A stretch of 64,000 nt of DNA. Source: Algoriphagus halophilus (GTDB lineage Bacteria > Bacteroidota > Bacteroidia > Cytophagales > Cyclobacteriaceae). Positions 61,461 to 64,000 of this stretch are shown in pieces. The first letter of the stretch is position 1, and every line of letters starts with the position of its first letter. The notes beneath the pieces were generated by a model. The model ran no database searches and was not told the origin of the DNA. It saw nothing but the letters and a program-made list of their open reading frames with translations. The stretch covers positions 186,001 through 250,000 of the forward strand of contig NZ_FSRC01000001.1 of the NCBI RefSeq assembly GCF_900129785.1, in the 5' to 3' direction. The position numbers and the translations under genes are program-made.

Positions 61461-63938
61461 TCAATAGATAAGTTGGAATTCTGGCAATAACAAAACTGCC
61501 CATAGAAAATCTTGTATTTGTTCCTTTTGAGGGTCGCTCCCCATGACTTTTCTTGCCACTTCTAATTCCTTTTCTTCTGGTTTTCGATTTAATGTTTTTT
61601 CATAGATCGCTTCAGTAAGTTGATCGGTGTTAGGATAGTTTGCTTCCCAATTTTTTGCCCCCATAATCAATGCAGAATCCAAAAGGATTCCATTGGTTAA
61701 CTCAAGAGCCTGAAGTAAACTTGCCTGAGAATCTCTGCTAGTGGAGACGATTTCTCTATTGGGTCTTCCTAAAGCTTTCAAAAAATCATTGTTTGCCACT
61801 AAAGCTGCTCTGACATAATTGACTGAGCTCCCGCTTTCAGGCGTCAGTTCATAGGGTTGATATCTTTGTTCCTCTGGTTTAAACAGTGGGTACACCACAG
61901 TGCTTACGGCATCAGAGAATTGCTCTGCCGTCAACCTCCTCCGTACCATTCCTTCAAATTGAAAATCCTCAGCCAGTAGCTGATCTGCAGTTTTGTATCC
62001 TGTGGATTTTGCCTGGTAAATTTTTGAATTTCCTATTTGGGCAATTAAACGCTTGATATTGTATCCGTTTTCCACAAAGTCTGTAGCAAGCCAATCCAAT
62101 AAATCCTGACTCCATGGCTCATTGTCCATTTCGTCCACCGGTTCTACGATTCCTCTTCCCATCATCTGCTTCCATATCCTGTTTACGATGGTCCGGTACA
62201 TTCTTCCATTGGCAGGTTGTACTAAGTTCTCTGCCAACTGCTTGAGTTTTTCAGATCGACTGGCAGCATAAGCTATATCCCCCAGTTCTTCCCATAATAT
62301 TCTGGTGTCAGCCATTTTGCCAGTTGGCTGCTCACATCTACTGATTTCCAAAGTAGAGTCTGCAAAAATATTTGCAAAGGCATAAGACTCTTCCAGTTTC
62401 CAGTCACTGATAAATGAATCGTGGCAGGAAGCGCATTTTAAATTCAGTCCCAATATAACCTGTCCTACATTTTGGGCAGCTTGCAATTCAGTTCTCTGGC
62501 TTGCATTGACCGTGCCCCTCCATCTAATCCCCTCGATAAAACCTTTTGATTTTTCGCTTGGGTTTAACAGCTCTTTGACAAACAAGTCATAAGGCTTGTT
62601 TTCTTCCAAAGACTTATACAACCAATCGGTGATGTTATATCGGCCATTCGTAATGTAGCCAGTTCCGGTATAGTCATTTCTTAAGGCATCGTTCCAAAAG
62701 GTTAGCCAATGTGTGGCATAATCCTGATCTCTATTCAGCAATTCATTAAGCCAAATACTCCTTTTGTTTGGACGGTTATCCTTGATAAATGATTCAAATT
62801 CCGCCTGAGAAGGGATGAGTCCTATTACATCCAAGTAAATCCTCCTTAAGTAAACTCGGTCCGAAACTTCTTCTGGCCAATTGATTCCATGTTGGTTAAA
62901 ATACTGATTCACCCATAGGTCAATAGGATTACTTAATCCATTGGAAGGGTTGGGTAATTCGGGAGATCTAGGGGCCAACTCTGCTACTCTATAGACACTT
63001 TGTTGAGCTGCTCCGTCCGGCCAAGGCGCTCCTTTTTGGATCCATAATTCCAAAAGCGCTTTTTCTTGATCATTAAGTAGATTTCCTTTGGCCGGCATTA
63101 CCTCTTTATGACCTTTTTTTAGATTGATTCTTCGAATCAGCTCACTTTCGGAAGGACTTCCAGGAACAATGACTTTTCCGTTTTCACCTCCTTCAAAAAC
63201 ATATTCTTTTTCATCAAGCCTTAGCTCACCTTCAATTTTTGCTCCACTATGACATTTATAACAGTTATGTGCAAATACCATTCGTACTTCACCTATCAAT
63301 TTCATTTCCTTTTCTGGGGAAAGCTCAGATTGATAAGAAGCCAGGTTAATGTTTAATTTTTCAATGTTTTGACTGCTTTCATTACCGGGAATTACTTCCG
63401 TTAGAAAGTCCTCTCCATGTGTCAAGGAACCTCCGAAATGACCCGTGATAGAAACACCAATGGTAGTTAGGAATAATACACTCCTTAATGTTCGGACGTT
63501 TGATCTGCTTCGATTTTTATGGATTCGGTAAAGATAGAATAGAAGAAAGGCACTCAGACCAGCTGTTACCAAACCCACCTGTTTGTGAAGATCCAACGTT
63601 GCTCCACTGGTTCCCTCTGAGGATGCAAGCAGAAGTCCGAATATGGCAGAAACGATGGCACTGATTCCTCCTGCTATCAATAAAGCTGAAATGGCGGGTC
63701 TAAATTTGGATTGGTAATTTTTCAATGAAAAAATCTCCAAAGCTGCAGCGAATAGAAGAAGGGCAATTGGAAAGTGCACGACCATTGGATGGAGTCTTCC
63801 CAAAAATGTCCAAAGCCAAAAAGGGCTTGATTCTGCAGGGGCTGTTTCTTGGCTAAATACTGGAAGCGCAAGGAATAGCAATGCGAATGCAAGCAGCCTA
63901 AAGATGATATGTTTGCCTATAGTCTTAAACATGTCCAC
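61461..63938 (-). CDS. PSCyt1/DUF1549/DUF1553 haem protein with DUF2231-like N-terminus
   Basis: An 825-residue exported, membrane-linked protein. A signal peptide is followed by about four hydrophobic helices (DUF2231-like, MVVHFPIALLLFAAALEIF), then PSCyt1 with CYKCHSGAKIEGELRL (haem CxxCH), PSCyt2/DUF1549 from NQHGINWPEEVSDRVYLRRI with a second CxxCH in LNLKCASCHDSF, then DUF1553 ending in LLLPEFQLIY. It starts an operon with the DUF1501 gene. Likely an electron-transfer unit that handles a surface substrate, unknown. The start lies within 60 bp of the window edge. Confidence 0.92.
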   Translation of the reverse strand: MDMFKTIGKHIIFRLLAFALLFLALPVFSQETAPAESSPFWLWTFLGRLHPMVVHFPIALLLFAAALEIFSLKNYQSKFRPAISALLIAGGISAIVSAIFGLLLASSEGTSGATLDLHKQVGLVTAGLSAFLLFYLYRIHKNRSRSNVRTLRSVLFLTTIGVSITGHFGGSLTHGEDFLTEVIPGNESSQNIEKLNINLASYQSELSPEKEMKLIGEVRMVFAHNCYKCHSGAKIEGELRLDEKEYVFEGGENGKVIVPGSPSESELIRRINLKKGHKEVMPAKGNLLNDQEKALLELWIQKGAPWPDGAAQQSVYRVAELAPRSPELPNPSNGLSNPIDLWVNQYFNQHGINWPEEVSDRVYLRRIYLDVIGLIPSQAEFESFIKDNRPNKRSIWLNELLNRDQDYATHWLTFWNDALRNDYTGTGYITNGRYNITDWLYKSLEENKPYDLFVKELLNPSEKSKGFIEGIRWRGTVNASQRTELQAAQNVGQVILGLNLKCASCHDSFISDWKLEESYAFANIFADSTLEISRCEQPTGKMADTRILWEELGDIAYAASRSEKLKQLAENLVQPANGRMYRTIVNRIWKQMMGRGIVEPVDEMDNEPWSQDLLDWLATDFVENGYNIKRLIAQIGNSKIYQAKSTGYKTADQLLAEDFQFEGMVRRRLTAEQFSDAVSTVVYPLFKPEEQRYQPYELTPESGSSVNYVRAALVANNDFLKALGRPNREIVSTSRDSQASLLQALELTNGILLDSALIMGAKNWEANYPNTDQLTEAIYEKTLNRKPEEKELEVARKVMGSDPQKEQIQDFLWAVLLLPEFQLIY

Positions 63939-64000
63939 TGATTCAGACTAGAAATTAATGGATTTAGGGAATTATGCTATCCTGATTGAAGCCTGTTTTT

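Noticed and set aside
1..64000. CRISPR arrays, tRNA, rRNA, IS elements or prophage
   Set aside because: No spaced direct repeats, cloverleaf genes, transposase, integrase or phage structural genes were recognised.

Overview
The window looks like chromosomal DNA of a free-living aerobic Bacteroidota. My best guess is a Cytophagales/Cyclobacteriaceae relative near Algoriphagus, inferred from protein style and not tested. The supports are an AT-rich base composition, mostly weak ribosome binding sites, repeated -10 elements of the form TAnnTTTG, many lipoproteins with short Bacteroidota-type signals, a BtuB/BtuG-like surface B12 system, and SCO and c-type cytochrome genes. I see no phage, insertion sequence, CRISPR array, rRNA or tRNA. 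It is essentially a core-genome stretch with dense genes and many clean hairpin terminators.

Layout. 1-8.4 kb: end of a histidine kinase, a LolD/MacB-type ABC exporter with a small exported partner, a class IV aminotransferase, a SCO1/cytochrome c/HemJ-like group, the GTPase MeaB and lipoproteins. 8.4-18.9 kb: dnaA, both subunits of B12-dependent methylmalonyl-CoA mutase, an exported AGE-type sugar epimerase, an AtuA-type two-gene unit with a CitMHS transporter, and a Dph6-like ATPase. 19-26.4 kb: M28 peptidase, a DUF389 membrane protein with a lipid-kinase-like lobe, small exported proteins, and a ferredoxin/ferredoxin reductase pair with a MarR regulator. 26.5-33.1 kb: a vitamin B12 locus with the btuFCD-type ABC importer on the minus strand and, divergently, a cobalamin riboswitch, a BtuB-type receptor and a BtuG-like lipoprotein. 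33-48.5 kb: a protein-quality-control neighbourhood (two HtrA proteases, Dxr, RseP, Lon, HslU, cold-shock protein, MscS channel, Hsp20). 48.6-64 kb: serine hydrolase, SulP transporter, a large Asp-box beta-propeller protein, a DUF6600-like protein, haem-binding protein, Gfo/Idh/MocA oxidoreductase, subtilisin-like protease, and a DUF1501 plus PSCyt/DUF1549/DUF1553 pair.

How the parts fit. B12 import (26.5-33 kb) supplies the cofactor used by methylmalonyl-CoA mutase (10-13.7 kb), and MeaB (6.7 kb) protects that enzyme. RseP, two HtrA proteins, Lon, HslU and Hsp20 form an envelope and cytoplasmic stress set. The most testable new observations are: a repeated operator-like sequence over the -10 regions of both the marR gene and the ferredoxin-reductase gene; a DAG-kinase-like C-terminal lobe fused to DUF389; a palindrome against the lon start codon; a histidine kinase whose H-box reads HGF instead of HEF; and an AtuA/CitMHS catabolic unit of unknown substrate. 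I did not find a clearly new multi-gene defence or mobile system.
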